Positions 1 through 8,785 are shown, counted from the first letter of the stretch. The stretch: DNA of 36,425 nucleotides from an uncultured Lachnospiraceae bacterium (GCA_946538525.1 CAMNGU010000010.1:1-36425); one strand, 5' to 3'. The notes: generated from the sequence alone by a model not told the origin. Numbers and translations are program-made.

Positions 1-300
1 ATATACGCACATAAACCTGAAGGGATAGGAAAGCAAGAGGAGCCAACTTGCTTTGAAAAACTGATATACGCACATAAATCTGAAGGGTGTGGTGCCAACT
101 TACTTTGGTACCATCATATACGCACAGTAAAGCAAGATGGACTATTACACTTTTCAAAAAGTGTGCGTATATGAAAACACTATGGGACTTTGGCCCCCTA
201 GCGCAAAAAACAGCGTGCTTATATACATTCGCCTTAAGCTTTTGGAACCCCTGCGCTTCAACCAGTGTGCGTATATAGAAACGCCAACTTGCTTTGGCAC
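1..300. repeat. Cluster of short direct and inverted repeats, no gene
   Basis: The 10-mer ATATACGCAC occurs at 1-10, 64-73 and 116-125. Its reverse complement GTGCGTATAT occurs at 163-172 and 267-276, with a one-mismatch copy at 215-224. The first two copies extend to a shared 24-bp block (1-24, 64-87) that differs by one base. A second unit, GCCAACTTGCTTTG, occurs at 42-55, 94-107 (one mismatch) and 283-296, and the last two continue into small hairpins (GCCAA/TTGGC). ACACTTTT/AAAAGTGT forms another hairpin at 147-164. Short ORFs here have no family resemblance or good ribosome binding site. The rest of the stretch to 385 is plain AT-rich DNA. The cluster may begin left of the window. Confidence 0.6.
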
Positions 301-385
301 CACCTGCACAAGATCAGAAACATAAATCTAGCTACTAGAAAAATAAAAAAAGTAATAAAAGAATAAAATAGTGTTCGCACCTATC

Positions 386-415
386 TTGCATTTATTACCA
401 CTAAAGAGTTACAAT
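386..415 (+). promoter_or_regulatory. Candidate promoter for the first secreted protein
   Basis: TTGCAT (386-391) and TACAAT (410-415) are separated by 18 bp and lie about 65 bp before the start codon at 479. A GTTACA/TGTAAC inverted repeat lies just downstream, at about 408-433. The call comes from consensus matching only. Confidence 0.4.
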
Positions 416-478
416 ATAACTAGTTTTTGTAACATTATAAAACTAATATTTTATGTTTTGAGAAGGAGGGATTACGCA

Positions 479-1591
479 ATGCGAATCAAAAAATTGGTAA
501 GTGTTGTTCTTGCCACTGCATTTGTTGCAACTGGGGCTTTATCTTCAGGAATAACTGCAAAGGCATCAGGTACTTGGGAAGAAACCGATGGAGGTTGGAA
601 GTATAAGAAAGAATCTGGTGTCTACGCTGCAAACGAGTATATCGATGGCTGGTGGATTGATGAGAATGGAGTTCAGTCATATTCAGCTCAGGCATCATGG
701 AAGAAAGATTCTACTGGCTGGTGGTATGAGGATACATCAGGATGGTATCCAACAAATACTTCATATAGAATTGATGGTACTCTCTATTACTTTAATAATA
801 GTGGTTACATCTATGAAGAAGGCTGGGTAAATGGTTCTGGTGGCTGGTGGTATCAGTGGTCAGATGGAAGATATGCAGCAAATGAGTGGGTAGATGGTTA
901 TTGGCTTGGTGCTGATGGATACTGGACATATGCTCCTACAGCTCAGTGGTATAAGGATAGCGTAGGCTGGTATTACATGGATAGTTCTGGATACTATGAG
1001 AAGGGCGGAAGTGCAACTATTGATGGACATACTTGCTGGTTTGATGAGAATGGATATCTGATTGAGTATACTGTTTTAGTTCCAGCTAAGACTGGTAGCA
1101 CAACTGTAACTCTTGGTGTTTCTCTTGAAGATAAGAATACTGCAGCTAAGCAGATGGGAAGTCTTCTTGGAGCAATAACTAAGGACGGTTCTTCAACAAC
1201 ACTTTCAGTTGATGGAGAGAAGAAGACAGTTTCAAATAAGAGTGGAGTGATATATATCAACGATGAAACTCTTACAGTATATGTAAATAAGGTTTCAACT
1301 ACATCTACAAATATAAAGATCGACTTTGATGCTCCTACAAATAAGGTATTCGAGGGTATCGCACTTGCTGGAACAAACACATATAAATATGATGTTACTG
1401 TAGGTGATGTTACATTCAAGAACATCAAGGTAAGTGAAGGCCTTGCAATGTTTGAGGTTGATGGCAAGACTTACTCTGGAACAAGCCAGGATGGAGCTCT
1501 CTATGTACATGGAGATGTTTCAGGAGCTAAATGGGTTAAGGCTCTTAAGTCAGCTGGAGCAATTCAGAATGAAACACCTATCACATACTAG
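479..1591 (+). CDS. Secreted protein with cell-wall-binding repeats
   Basis: The predicted protein has 370 residues and is exported. I chose the ATG at 479 because GAAGGAGGG lies just upstream and a classic signal peptide follows (MRIKK, then a hydrophobic stretch, then a likely cleavage after AKA near residue 29). An in-frame start at 371 would add 36 unlikely residues. Residues about 32-200 are Trp/Tyr-rich repeats of the choline/cell-wall-binding type (GWWYEDTSGWYP, ADGYWTY), which in this family attach proteins to wall polymers. Residues about 200-370 form a Thr/Ser/Gly-rich, beta-looking domain with no catalytic motif that I recognise. It ends at a good terminator and appears monocistronic. 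The wall-binding part is clear; the role of the C-terminal domain is unknown. Confidence 0.8.
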   Translation: MRIKKLVSVVLATAFVATGALSSGITAKASGTWEETDGGWKYKKESGVYAANEYIDGWWIDENGVQSYSAQASWKKDSTGWWYEDTSGWYPTNTSYRIDGTLYYFNNSGYIYEEGWVNGSGGWWYQWSDGRYAANEWVDGYWLGADGYWTYAPTAQWYKDSVGWYYMDSSGYYEKGGSATIDGHTCWFDENGYLIEYTVLVPAKTGSTTVTLGVSLEDKNTAAKQMGSLLGAITKDGSSTTLSVDGEKKTVSNKSGVIYINDETLTVYVNKVSTTSTNIKIDFDAPTNKVFEGIALAGTNTYKYDVTVGDVTFKNIKVSEGLAMFEVDGKTYSGTSQDGALYVHGDVSGAKWVKALKSAGAIQNETPITY

Positions 1592-1622
1592 AATTTGCTT
1601 ACAATTTAGATATTAGTTAATA

Positions 1623-1657
1623 AGGACCTGCTGATGCTATGTCAGCAGGCCTTTTTT
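1623..1657 (+). terminator. Rho-independent terminator
   Basis: CCTGCTGA (1627-1634) pairs with TCAGCAGG (1642-1649) around a 7-nt loop. AGG/CCT extends the stem and a run of T follows. It ends the transcript of the secreted protein at 479-1591. Confidence 0.85.
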
Positions 1658-1699
1658 ATGTAATAAAAAATTGCGATATGCCTTTATGTAATAAATTGG

Positions 1700-1728
1700 G
1701 TGACAATTGAGAAATCATTTAATAAAAT
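1700..1728 (+). promoter_or_regulatory. Promoter for the aldo/keto reductase
   Basis: GTGACA (1700-1705) and TAAAAT (1723-1728) each match the sigma-70/SigA consensus at five of six positions and are exactly 17 bp apart. They lie about 45 bp before the ATG at 1771, which has a TAGGAGGT ribosome binding site. Confidence 0.6.
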
Positions 1729-1770
1729 GAAATTAGCAGTTTGTTTTGAGTTGTATAGGAGGTATTAGCT

Positions 1771-3003
1771 ATGCAATATAGAAAAGATAAGAATGGAAAT
1801 GATCTCTCAATCTTAGGCTATGGTTGCATGAGATTTTCAAAGAAGGGAAATAGTATAGATATAGATAAGGCTGAGAAGGAGATAATGGCAGCGTTTAAGG
1901 CAGGGGTGAATTACTATGACACTGCATATATTTATCCTGGAAGTGAAGCTGCACTAGGAGAGATAGTTGAGCGAAATGGGATTCGTGACAAGATAAATAT
2001 TGCGACAAAACTTCCGCAGTATCTTATAAAGAACAGTAAGGGAATTGATAAATATTTTAATGAGGAGCTCTCAAGACTTCGTACTGACTATGTTGATTAT
2101 TACCTGATGCATCATCTTACTGATGTGGAAATGTGGGAGAAACTTAAGGCTGTTGGAATAGAGGCATGGATTAAGGGGAAGAAAGAATCAGGACAGATTC
2201 GAAATATAGGCTTCTCATTTCATGGAAATAGTGACAGCTTTATAAAAATTCTAAATGACTATGACTGGGATTTTTGTCAGGTACAGTATAACTACCTGGA
2301 CGAGGTGACCCAGGCTGGTGTTAAGGGCGTGAAGGCAGCTGCGGAGAAGGGGATACCAGTTGTGATAATGGAGCCACTTCGTGGAGGCAAGTTGGTGAAT
2401 ATGCTTCCAGATAAGGCCAAGAAAGTATTTGCAGAGAGCGGCCGTGGATGGAGTCCTGCAGAGTGGGCGTTTAGATGGCTTTGGAATCAGCCGGAGATAA
2501 CGGTTGTGCTTTCCGGAATGAACTCTATGGAAATGGTTCAGGAGAACTGCAAGACAGCTGGAGATATGGAAGCTGGTACATTTACAGAGAAAGATTTTGA
2601 AACCCTGGAAAATGTAAAAAAGGCAATCCAGGAAAAAGAAAAGGTTGGATGTACCGGATGTAGATATTGCATGCCTTGTCCAAAGGGCGTGGATATTCCT
2701 GGAACATTTGCCTGCTACAATACAATGTATACAGAAGGAAAGAGTTCTGGAAGATTTCAGTATGCTCAAACTGTTGGACTTACATTGGAGCCGGCATTTG
2801 CAACTCAGTGTATTGGCTGTGGAAAATGTGAAAAGCATTGTCCTCAGAGTATTCCAATCAGGGAGAAACTGAAAGAGGCAGACAAGGCGCTTCGACCACT
2901 TACCTACAAGGTGGGAATCAATATCGCCCGCAAGTACATGTACAGGAAGAAGAGAAAGAGCAACAAGGATAATACGAATAGTAATAAATTAGAAAAAGTT
3001 TAA
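1771..3003 (+). CDS. Aldo/keto reductase with C-terminal 2x[4Fe-4S] ferredoxin domain
   Basis: The 410-residue cytoplasmic protein is of the COG1453 type. The N-terminal TIM barrel (about 1-280) keeps the aldo/keto reductase tetrad: D50 and Y55 in YYDTAYIYP, K80 in IATKLP, and H114 or H115 in YYLMHH. The C-terminal part carries two cysteine clusters: C294, C297, C300 and C303 (GCTGCRYCMPCP), and C347, C350, C353 and C357 (CIGCGKCEKHCP). These are typical of two [4Fe-4S] clusters, although the first has a compact CxxCxxCxxC spacing. Such proteins are thought to pass electrons between ferredoxin-like carriers and a carbonyl or nicotinamide substrate; the substrate cannot be told from sequence. 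It has its own promoter and ends at a bidirectional terminator, so it is probably a single-gene unit. The C-terminal tail is Lys/Asn-rich. Confidence 0.9.
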   Translation: MQYRKDKNGNDLSILGYGCMRFSKKGNSIDIDKAEKEIMAAFKAGVNYYDTAYIYPGSEAALGEIVERNGIRDKINIATKLPQYLIKNSKGIDKYFNEELSRLRTDYVDYYLMHHLTDVEMWEKLKAVGIEAWIKGKKESGQIRNIGFSFHGNSDSFIKILNDYDWDFCQVQYNYLDEVTQAGVKGVKAAAEKGIPVVIMEPLRGGKLVNMLPDKAKKVFAESGRGWSPAEWAFRWLWNQPEITVVLSGMNSMEMVQENCKTAGDMEAGTFTEKDFETLENVKKAIQEKEKVGCTGCRYCMPCPKGVDIPGTFACYNTMYTEGKSSGRFQYAQTVGLTLEPAFATQCIGCGKCEKHCPQSIPIREKLKEADKALRPLTYKVGINIARKYMYRKKRKSNKDNTNSNKLEKV

Positions 3004-3169
3004 TTCTTATAAATTTCAATTTGTGGTAAAAATTTATAGGTATAAGCTAATATTGGAAAAGAAAATAAAATAAGAAAAAGCATAGAAAAAATAAGAAGAA
3101 AATTCAAAAGAAAAAATCAGAAGAAAAATTAAATAAATAATTCAATAGAATATAAAAAAATAAAGAATC

Positions 3170-3213
3170 AAAAAACGCTGGATTGAGGTGACCTCATTAA
3201 TCTAGCGTTTTTT
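3170..3213. terminator. Bidirectional terminator between convergent genes
   Basis: AAAAAACGCT (3170-3179) pairs with AGCGTTTTTT (3204-3213), and an inner GAGG/CCTC pairing strengthens the hairpin. The A-run and T-run let it work in both directions. It serves the reductase on the left and the minus-strand gene on the right, whose stop codon lies inside it. The stretch 3004-3169 is only A-rich spacer. Confidence 0.85.
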
Positions 3214-4885
3214 CATATACTTCATTAAGTTCTAAACACAGTGGATCTAGTGCCGATAAGTTGGAAGGTATATCTGTGATGATGGCTATTATATATGGCG
3301 CCTTTCCATCTGGATAAATGATACCACCATCGGTGGTTGAGCGATATTTTCCTTCACATATCCACCCAGCTTTTGATTCAGTACGATAGCCTTTGGATTT
3401 AAGGATGGAGCCTGAAGAGTTACTTTTTTGAGTAGTGCCGTTTGCCTGCTGATCCTGGCTGTATGTTCCAAGAGTGTTATAGATTGAAGACGCATTTGGC
3501 GATATGTACCAGTCCTTAATCTGCATTCCCATTTCATCTGTATTGAAGAAGTAGTAGTTTTGAACCCAGAGCTTTGCCAGCTTGATTGCATTAAGCTGAG
3601 GATAGTGATATACGGAAGTGTCACGGCTCACATGGGCTTCTTCACACCAGTTGCCGAAGAATTCTCTGCCATAGGCCTTTCTGGTATTGCTATACATTTC
3701 GTTATCTGAGTTCATTATAATATTTTCAAAGGTCCTTGACTTGGTCTCAAGAAGCTCAGGCTTGTAACTCACAAGTGAAGCGATGTAAGGTCCCTTGATG
3801 CAGCTAGCCGAATAAACAGTCGGCTCGTAGTTATAGGCGATGCCTTTTCCGTTATATAGATTGATCATTACAAATCCGGCAGTTCTGCATTTCAGGTTCT
3901 CAATCTCATTTTGAAGGTTGCTTATATCGATGCTGTCCGGGGTATAACCACCGATGCCCACAATTTCAGCTGCTGAGCCTGAATTATTACTTGAGTTTCC
4001 GGAACTCTTGTTGTTTGAAGTTGAATCATTATTTTTCGGTTCGAGAGCGTCCAGCTGTTCCAAAAGAAAATCTTTTGTTATAAGCTTCCCTTTATCATCA
4101 AAGGTGTAAAATGTGTCTCCCAGCTTTGTGAGCCCCTTTGTGGCAGCTCCATTGGTGTGATAATAGTACCTGTCACCATTCTCATTTATCCATCCTGTCC
4201 TTGGGTGACCGGTTTCATCTAGAAGATATAACTCTCCATCGATATTTATATTACCAGTCGCAAGAGTTCCATTTTGGTTTACATAATATTTATCGCCCTT
4301 GGTATCAGTCTGCCAGCCAGAAGCAAGCTTCCCATCGTCACCGAAAATATACATGGTAGTTGAAGATGTATCTTTCTGAGAAGAAGCGTTACTTTGCTCT
4401 GCATTTATAGATGCATCTGTATCAGTTGAGGCAATAAAATCTGGAGCGGTATCCAGTTCCACATGTCCGCTTACCATGACTCCGTTGGTACCGAAATAAT
4501 AAGTGTCTCCATCAATCTGCTGCCATCCAGTAAGTACTGCAGGCTCGTCGGTGACATATTCCTTTGCCAGGCAAATCTCGGTCCAGCCCGTCTGGAGAAT
4601 GCCAGTGTCATCAAAATGATACATAAAGCCACCAATTTCGTGATTACCAGTGACTGCATATCCCTGTGCATCAAAATAATACCAGTTATCATCCAGTTTA
4701 GCCCAATTAGCTGATATATATTCACCATCCTCATTTACATATTTTATGCCAAGAGGATCATCCGTAATCCATGTATTGGGAGTTGGGTGTTTGAAGATAA
4801 GAAAATAAGATATAATGCCACCCGTAACTAGCAAAAGAATGATGATAAGAACGACAAATCTTTTTTTATTTATTTCTGAAAACAT
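3197..4885 (-). CDS. Membrane-anchored cell-wall-binding protein with beta-lactamase-fold serine hydrolase domain
   Basis: The predicted protein has 562 residues. I chose the ATG at 4885 because AGAGGTAA lies just upstream of it; a longer reading from 4942 lacks this. Residues about 10-31 form a single N-terminal transmembrane anchor. Residues about 40-285 are cell-wall-binding repeats (DDNWYYFDAQGYAVTGNH, TGWQQIDGDTYYFGTNG), followed by a Ser/Asn-rich linker. The C-terminal domain (about 330-562) resembles class A beta-lactamase-like hydrolases: S361-C-I-K364 fits SxxK and S393-D-N395 fits SDN, while the third box reads K505-A-G instead of KTG/KSG. It is probably a surface enzyme acting on peptidoglycan or a penicillin-recognising protein, not a true secreted beta-lactamase. 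It is transcribed away from the paralog pair at 5073-8733. Confidence 0.75.
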   Translation of the reverse strand: MFSEINKKRFVVLIIILLLVTGGIISYFLIFKHPTPNTWITDDPLGIKYVNEDGEYISANWAKLDDNWYYFDAQGYAVTGNHEIGGFMYHFDDTGILQTGWTEICLAKEYVTDEPAVLTGWQQIDGDTYYFGTNGVMVSGHVELDTAPDFIASTDTDASINAEQSNASSQKDTSSTTMYIFGDDGKLASGWQTDTKGDKYYVNQNGTLATGNINIDGELYLLDETGHPRTGWINENGDRYYYHTNGAATKGLTKLGDTFYTFDDKGKLITKDFLLEQLDALEPKNNDSTSNNKSSGNSSNNSGSAAEIVGIGGYTPDSIDISNLQNEIENLKCRTAGFVMINLYNGKGIAYNYEPTVYSASCIKGPYIASLVSYKPELLETKSRTFENIIMNSDNEMYSNTRKAYGREFFGNWCEEAHVSRDTSVYHYPQLNAIKLAKLWVQNYYFFNTDEMGMQIKDWYISPNASSIYNTLGTYSQDQQANGTTQKSNSSGSILKSKGYRTESKAGWICEGKYRSTTDGGIIYPDGKAPYIIAIITDIPSNLSALDPLCLELNEVYEKTLD

Positions 4886-5072
4886 GTAAATTACCTCTGT
4901 TCCTAAAGTGATTCCTTTGCGCGTAATTAATAATCGTAGCATTAATAATAATAAATCCGTGTCAACATTTCAAGATTGTATGCAACACTTTCCGATTATC
5001 GACATACTTATATGGATGTTGATTTAGAATATGCATATTTGAAAAGGAATAATAATCATTTAGGAGGAATGT
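4886..5072. promoter_or_regulatory. Divergent intergenic region
   Basis: This 187-bp AT-rich spacer must hold promoters for the minus-strand hydrolase and for the secreted paralogs to the right. A perfect TTGACA on the minus strand lies at 4965-4960, but no good -10 sits at the right distance. For the plus strand only a TAGAAT near 5026 looks like a -10. Both are weak calls. Confidence 0.3.
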
Positions 5073-6866
5073 ATGAAGAAATTTTTGTTTAGGCATATGG
5101 CATCTGTTGCTTTAGCTTCTGCACTTGCTATAAGTGCAGTACCTGCCTGGGGAATTGGAACTGTTGAGGCTGCTGAAGGGGATATACTTACTATTTATGC
5201 CAGTGAGCTAAATAAAGTTGCTGCAAAAAATGAAGGGAATTATACTGGAGAAGATTATACTTTAGATAATAATAATTTAACAGTTAATGAAAAAAATGAA
5301 TATGGTGAAGTTGTATTGGAGTTAAATGAAGATTTACATCTTTATGATGTTAAGATTTACGGAACAACTACAATTAATGGCCCGAAAACATTATATTTGG
5401 ATAAGAATTTGAATGATAATGATATTGATATGGATATTTATGGAAAACTTACTGTAGATAAAGATGCCACCATTAGTCTTGGTGCAAAAGATTCTGATGT
5501 ACACATATATGATTATAATAATGTTAAGGGAAGCCTATATAGTAAGAAGGGTAACTTTATATATAATGATCATGGTAGTGTTCGTGTTAGTGGTAATGCC
5601 TATATCTATGATGGAAACTATAAAGCTACAGGTGCAGATTATATGATTATGGCGGACGGGGCTATATCCGTAAGTGGCGGTAATTTTACAACTGAAGGAA
5701 ATGAAAAAGTTTTATCTGTATTATTTGGAGATAGTGTTTCTATTAGTGGTGGTACATTTGATTGTGAATCAGATTATTTAGGCCTTTGTAGCGCTTATGA
5801 TATGAATATTTCAGGTGGAGATATAAATATCACATCGAAGGATACATTGGCTATATACTGCTATGATGGTAATTTGAATATATCAGGTGGAAATGTGGTT
5901 GCTAATTTAGATATAGAATATGTAAAACCTGATGGTGTAATAAAATGTAATAAGTTTAACTTTTCAGGTGGCTATCTTGAAACAAATGTTCCGGAACATG
6001 CGAAGAATATTTTTGTGGCAAATAAGAAGTTTGATATAGCAGAAAATTGCTATATAGAGCAACCTGAGGGAGCTAAGTTTGATGCTGATAGATACACTAT
6101 AGTTGGAAAGAGAAATATATTTCCTACAAAGGTTGTTATGAAGGAAAAACTTGATCTTTCAAAGGCTGAGATAAGTGGAATTGAAGATAAGGAATATACA
6201 GGTTCTGCTATTACACAGAATGCAGTAGTAACAATTGAAGGAACAACGCTTACTGAAGGTACTGATTATGTAATTGAGTATAGTGACAATACAGAAATTG
6301 GTACAGCAACTATGACATTCAGTCCTGTAGAAGGTAGTAATACTTTAGGAACAGCTAGTAAGACTTTCCAGATTACAAAGGTTGACGATGACAAGAAAGA
6401 TGATGTTAAGAAAGATGACGACAAGAAGGACGACAACAAGGACGACAAGAAGGACGACAACAAGGCTGAAAAGAAATACTCAAATGAATGGGTAGATGGA
6501 AAATGGTATGACGCTGACGGAAAGCAGACATACAAGGGTACTATGAGTTGGAAGAGCAATGATAAGGGATGGTGGATTGAGGACAGCGAAGGTTGGTATC
6601 CACAGTCTCAGTGGGTTAAGATAGATGGAAAGTGGTATTACTTCTGTGCAGACGGTTACATGGATTACAGCGAGTACCGTGATGGATGCTGGCTTGGATC
6701 AGATGGTGCCTGGGTAGAAGAGTACCACGGTGGAACATGGAAACAGAATTCAACAGGCTGGTGGTATGAGGATGCATCAGGATGGTATCCACAGAGTCAG
6801 TGGGTATGTATTGACGGAAGTTGCTACTACTTTGGAGCAGATGGATATTGGGATTCAAGTAAATAA
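5073..6866 (+). CDS. Secreted beta-helix-like protein with cell-wall-binding repeats (paralog 1)
   Basis: The 597-residue exported protein starts at an ATG after TAGGAGGAATGT and has a signal peptide (likely cleaved near AAEGD, residue 34). Residues about 35-340 contain recurring ISGG or VSGG turns (VSGGNFT, ISGGTFD, ISGGDINI, ISGGNVV). These suggest a parallel beta-helix like the carbohydrate-binding Cthe_2159-type proteins, which is an inference. Residues about 365-440 (GIEDKEYTGSAIT to ATMTF) form an Ig-like bacterial surface repeat. A Lys/Asp linker (about 445-470) leads to Trp/Tyr-rich cell-wall-binding repeats up to the end. It is followed 88 bp downstream by its paralog with no terminator between. 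It probably binds or displays polysaccharide at the cell surface. Confidence 0.75.
   Translation: MKKFLFRHMASVALASALAISAVPAWGIGTVEAAEGDILTIYASELNKVAAKNEGNYTGEDYTLDNNNLTVNEKNEYGEVVLELNEDLHLYDVKIYGTTTINGPKTLYLDKNLNDNDIDMDIYGKLTVDKDATISLGAKDSDVHIYDYNNVKGSLYSKKGNFIYNDHGSVRVSGNAYIYDGNYKATGADYMIMADGAISVSGGNFTTEGNEKVLSVLFGDSVSISGGTFDCESDYLGLCSAYDMNISGGDINITSKDTLAIYCYDGNLNISGGNVVANLDIEYVKPDGVIKCNKFNFSGGYLETNVPEHAKNIFVANKKFDIAENCYIEQPEGAKFDADRYTIVGKRNIFPTKVVMKEKLDLSKAEISGIEDKEYTGSAITQNAVVTIEGTTLTEGTDYVIEYSDNTEIGTATMTFSPVEGSNTLGTASKTFQITKVDDDKKDDVKKDDDKKDDNKDDKKDDNKAEKKYSNEWVDGKWYDADGKQTYKGTMSWKSNDKGWWIEDSEGWYPQSQWVKIDGKWYYFCADGYMDYSEYRDGCWLGSDGAWVEEYHGGTWKQNSTGWWYEDASGWYPQSQWVCIDGSCYYFGADGYWDSSK
6468..6794 (+). 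repeat. Near-identical 327-bp block shared with 8293-8619 (copy 1)
   Basis: This stretch, encoding the cell-wall-binding repeats of paralog 1, matches 8293-8619 at a constant offset of 1825 bp with a single mismatch (6511 A, 8336 G). The matching falls off from 6795, and the N-terminal halves of the two genes are clearly diverged. Confidence 0.85.
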
Positions 6867-6954
6867 AAAATTTTAATATAGTCAGCGGGATCATTTATGA
6901 AATATTTGGTAAAATATAAAGGTATTATTATAATTTTCTAAGGAGGTATTTAAT

Positions 6955-8733
6955 ATGAGGAAATTATTGTTCAGGCGCATGGCGTCAGTTGCTTTATCTT
7001 CTGCACTTGCTATAAGTGCTATGTCTGCCGGGGGTATTGGAAGTGTTGAGGCTGCAGAAGGTGATAAACTCACATTAAAAGCTAGTGAGCTAAACGCAGA
7101 AGCTGCTTCAGGTGGAGGCGCTTATATTGATGAAGATTATAAGTTAAAAGTTAGTAACGGTGGTTTTGAAGTAGAATTAATACTGGATGAAGATATACAT
7201 TTGGGTGATTGTAAAATTTACGGTAATACCACCATAAGTGGATCTAAAACATTATCTTTGGACCAAACTAGTAGTGGTACTGATATGAATATTTATGGTG
7301 ATTTAACTGTAAAGTCAGGAGCTAAAATTGAGCTTAATTCACACGATACTGATATAATTATAAAAAAATATGAAGGTGCAGGTGGAAACCTATATAGTTG
7401 GGGTGACTTTATATTTACAGAAGGGTATCAAATATGTGCGTATGGCGATGTATATATCTATGATGGAAACTTTGATGGAACAATGGTAGAAACTAGTTTT
7501 ATATACTCATTGAAGTCTTTATATGTTGAGGGTGGAAATTTTAAAACTCATAATACTGAATCTATCTTTTGTACAGATAAAGATATTTTTATTAGTGGTG
7601 GAACGATTGATTGTACTATAATTAAAGAAGGATTTAAATCTAATTTTGATGGAAAGATAAATATTTCTGGTGGAGATATTAATATTGAAGCGGATGATTA
7701 TCCGGTTATCTACACCTGTGGTGGTGATGTAAGTATATCAGGTGGGGATTTGGTTGTTTCTACTAGTTCAAGTCGTGCGGTAGATTGTAAAAATTTTGCT
7801 TTTTCAGGTGGCTATCTTGAAATGAATGTTCCGAATAACTATACAAATGTTTTGGCAACTTCTTTTGATATGGCAGAGAACTGTTATATTGATCAGCCTG
7901 AGGGTGGAGCGTTTGATTCAAATAAAAACACAATACTTGATAGTGAAGGTAAATATCCTGCAAAGGTTGTTTTGAAGGAGTGTTATGATCTTTCAAAGGT
8001 AAAATTCAGTGGGATTGAAGATAAGGATTATACTGGTTCAGCAATTACTCAGAACGCTGTTGTTTCATTCAATGGCCACACTCTTGAGGAAGGAACGGAT
8101 TATGTTGTTGAGTATAGTAACAACAAAGATGCTGGTACAGCGACTATGACATTCAAGCCGGCTGAAGGTAGCAAAAATATAGGAACCGTTAGCAAGACTT
8201 TCCAGATTACAAAGTCTGATAAAGACGACAAGAAGGACGACGACAAGAAGGATGACGACAAGAAGGACGATAAGAAAGACGACAAGAAAGACGAAAAGAA
8301 ATACTCAAATGAATGGGTAGATGGAAAATGGTATGGCGCTGACGGAAAGCAGACATACAAGGGTACTATGAGTTGGAAGAGCAATGATAAGGGATGGTGG
8401 ATTGAGGACAGCGAAGGTTGGTATCCACAGTCTCAGTGGGTTAAGATAGATGGAAAGTGGTATTACTTCTGTGCAGACGGTTACATGGATTACAGCGAGT
8501 ACCGTGATGGATGCTGGCTTGGATCAGATGGTGCCTGGGTAGAAGAGTACCACGGTGGAACATGGAAACAGAATTCAACAGGCTGGTGGTATGAGGATGC
8601 ATCAGGATGGTATCCACAGTCTCAGTGGGTATGGATTGATGGAAGCTGTTACTACTTTGGTAGTGATGGCTATATGCTTACAAATCAGTATGTAGATGGT
8701 TACTGGATTGGATCTGACGGAGTGTGTCAGTAA
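6955..8733 (+). CDS. Secreted beta-helix-like protein with cell-wall-binding repeats (paralog 2)
   Basis: This 592-residue exported protein is a tandem paralog of the gene at 5073. It starts at an ATG after CTAAGGAGG and has a closely similar signal peptide (MASVALSSALAISA). The order is the same: ISGG/VSGG-rich beta-helix-like region (about 35-335), Ig-like repeat (SGIEDKDYTGSAIT, about 360-420), a longer DDKKDD linker (about 422-448) and wall-binding repeats. It carries one extra terminal repeat (NQYVDGYWIGSDG) that paralog 1 lacks. The N-terminal domains share architecture but have drifted, while the wall-binding modules are nearly identical in DNA. It is probably co-transcribed with paralog 1 and ends before the hairpin at 8786-8829. 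The ligand is unknown. Confidence 0.75.
   Translation: MRKLLFRRMASVALSSALAISAMSAGGIGSVEAAEGDKLTLKASELNAEAASGGGAYIDEDYKLKVSNGGFEVELILDEDIHLGDCKIYGNTTISGSKTLSLDQTSSGTDMNIYGDLTVKSGAKIELNSHDTDIIIKKYEGAGGNLYSWGDFIFTEGYQICAYGDVYIYDGNFDGTMVETSFIYSLKSLYVEGGNFKTHNTESIFCTDKDIFISGGTIDCTIIKEGFKSNFDGKINISGGDINIEADDYPVIYTCGGDVSISGGDLVVSTSSSRAVDCKNFAFSGGYLEMNVPNNYTNVLATSFDMAENCYIDQPEGGAFDSNKNTILDSEGKYPAKVVLKECYDLSKVKFSGIEDKDYTGSAITQNAVVSFNGHTLEEGTDYVVEYSNNKDAGTATMTFKPAEGSKNIGTVSKTFQITKSDKDDKKDDDKKDDDKKDDKKDDKKDEKKYSNEWVDGKWYGADGKQTYKGTMSWKSNDKGWWIEDSEGWYPQSQWVKIDGKWYYFCADGYMDYSEYRDGCWLGSDGAWVEEYHGGTWKQNSTGWWYEDASGWYPQSQWVWIDGSCYYFGSDGYMLTNQYVDGYWIGSDGVCQ
8293..8619 (+). repeat. Near-identical 327-bp block shared with 6468-6794 (copy 2)
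   Basis: This is the partner of the block at 6468-6794 and encodes the same wall-binding repeats in paralog 2. The single mismatch against otherwise diverged genes points to a recent exchange. Confidence 0.85.
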
Positions 8734-8785
8734 AAGAATGTCATTAGTAACATTTACTAGATGTGATTATTGGAATGATAAAGGG

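Noticed and set aside
87-325. Two short ORFs of about 60 codons at the left edge
   Set aside because: They overlap the repeat cluster in two frames, have no good ribosome binding site and have no recognisable sequence.
371-478. Upstream extension of the first secreted protein
   Set aside because: It would place 36 residues before a clear signal peptide and ignores the GAAGGAGGG site before 479.
6266-6559. Minus-strand ORFs rich in Ser/Leu opposite the Lys/Asp linkers (also 8100-8384)
   Set aside because: They are the complement of the DDKK repeats in real genes and have no start signals.
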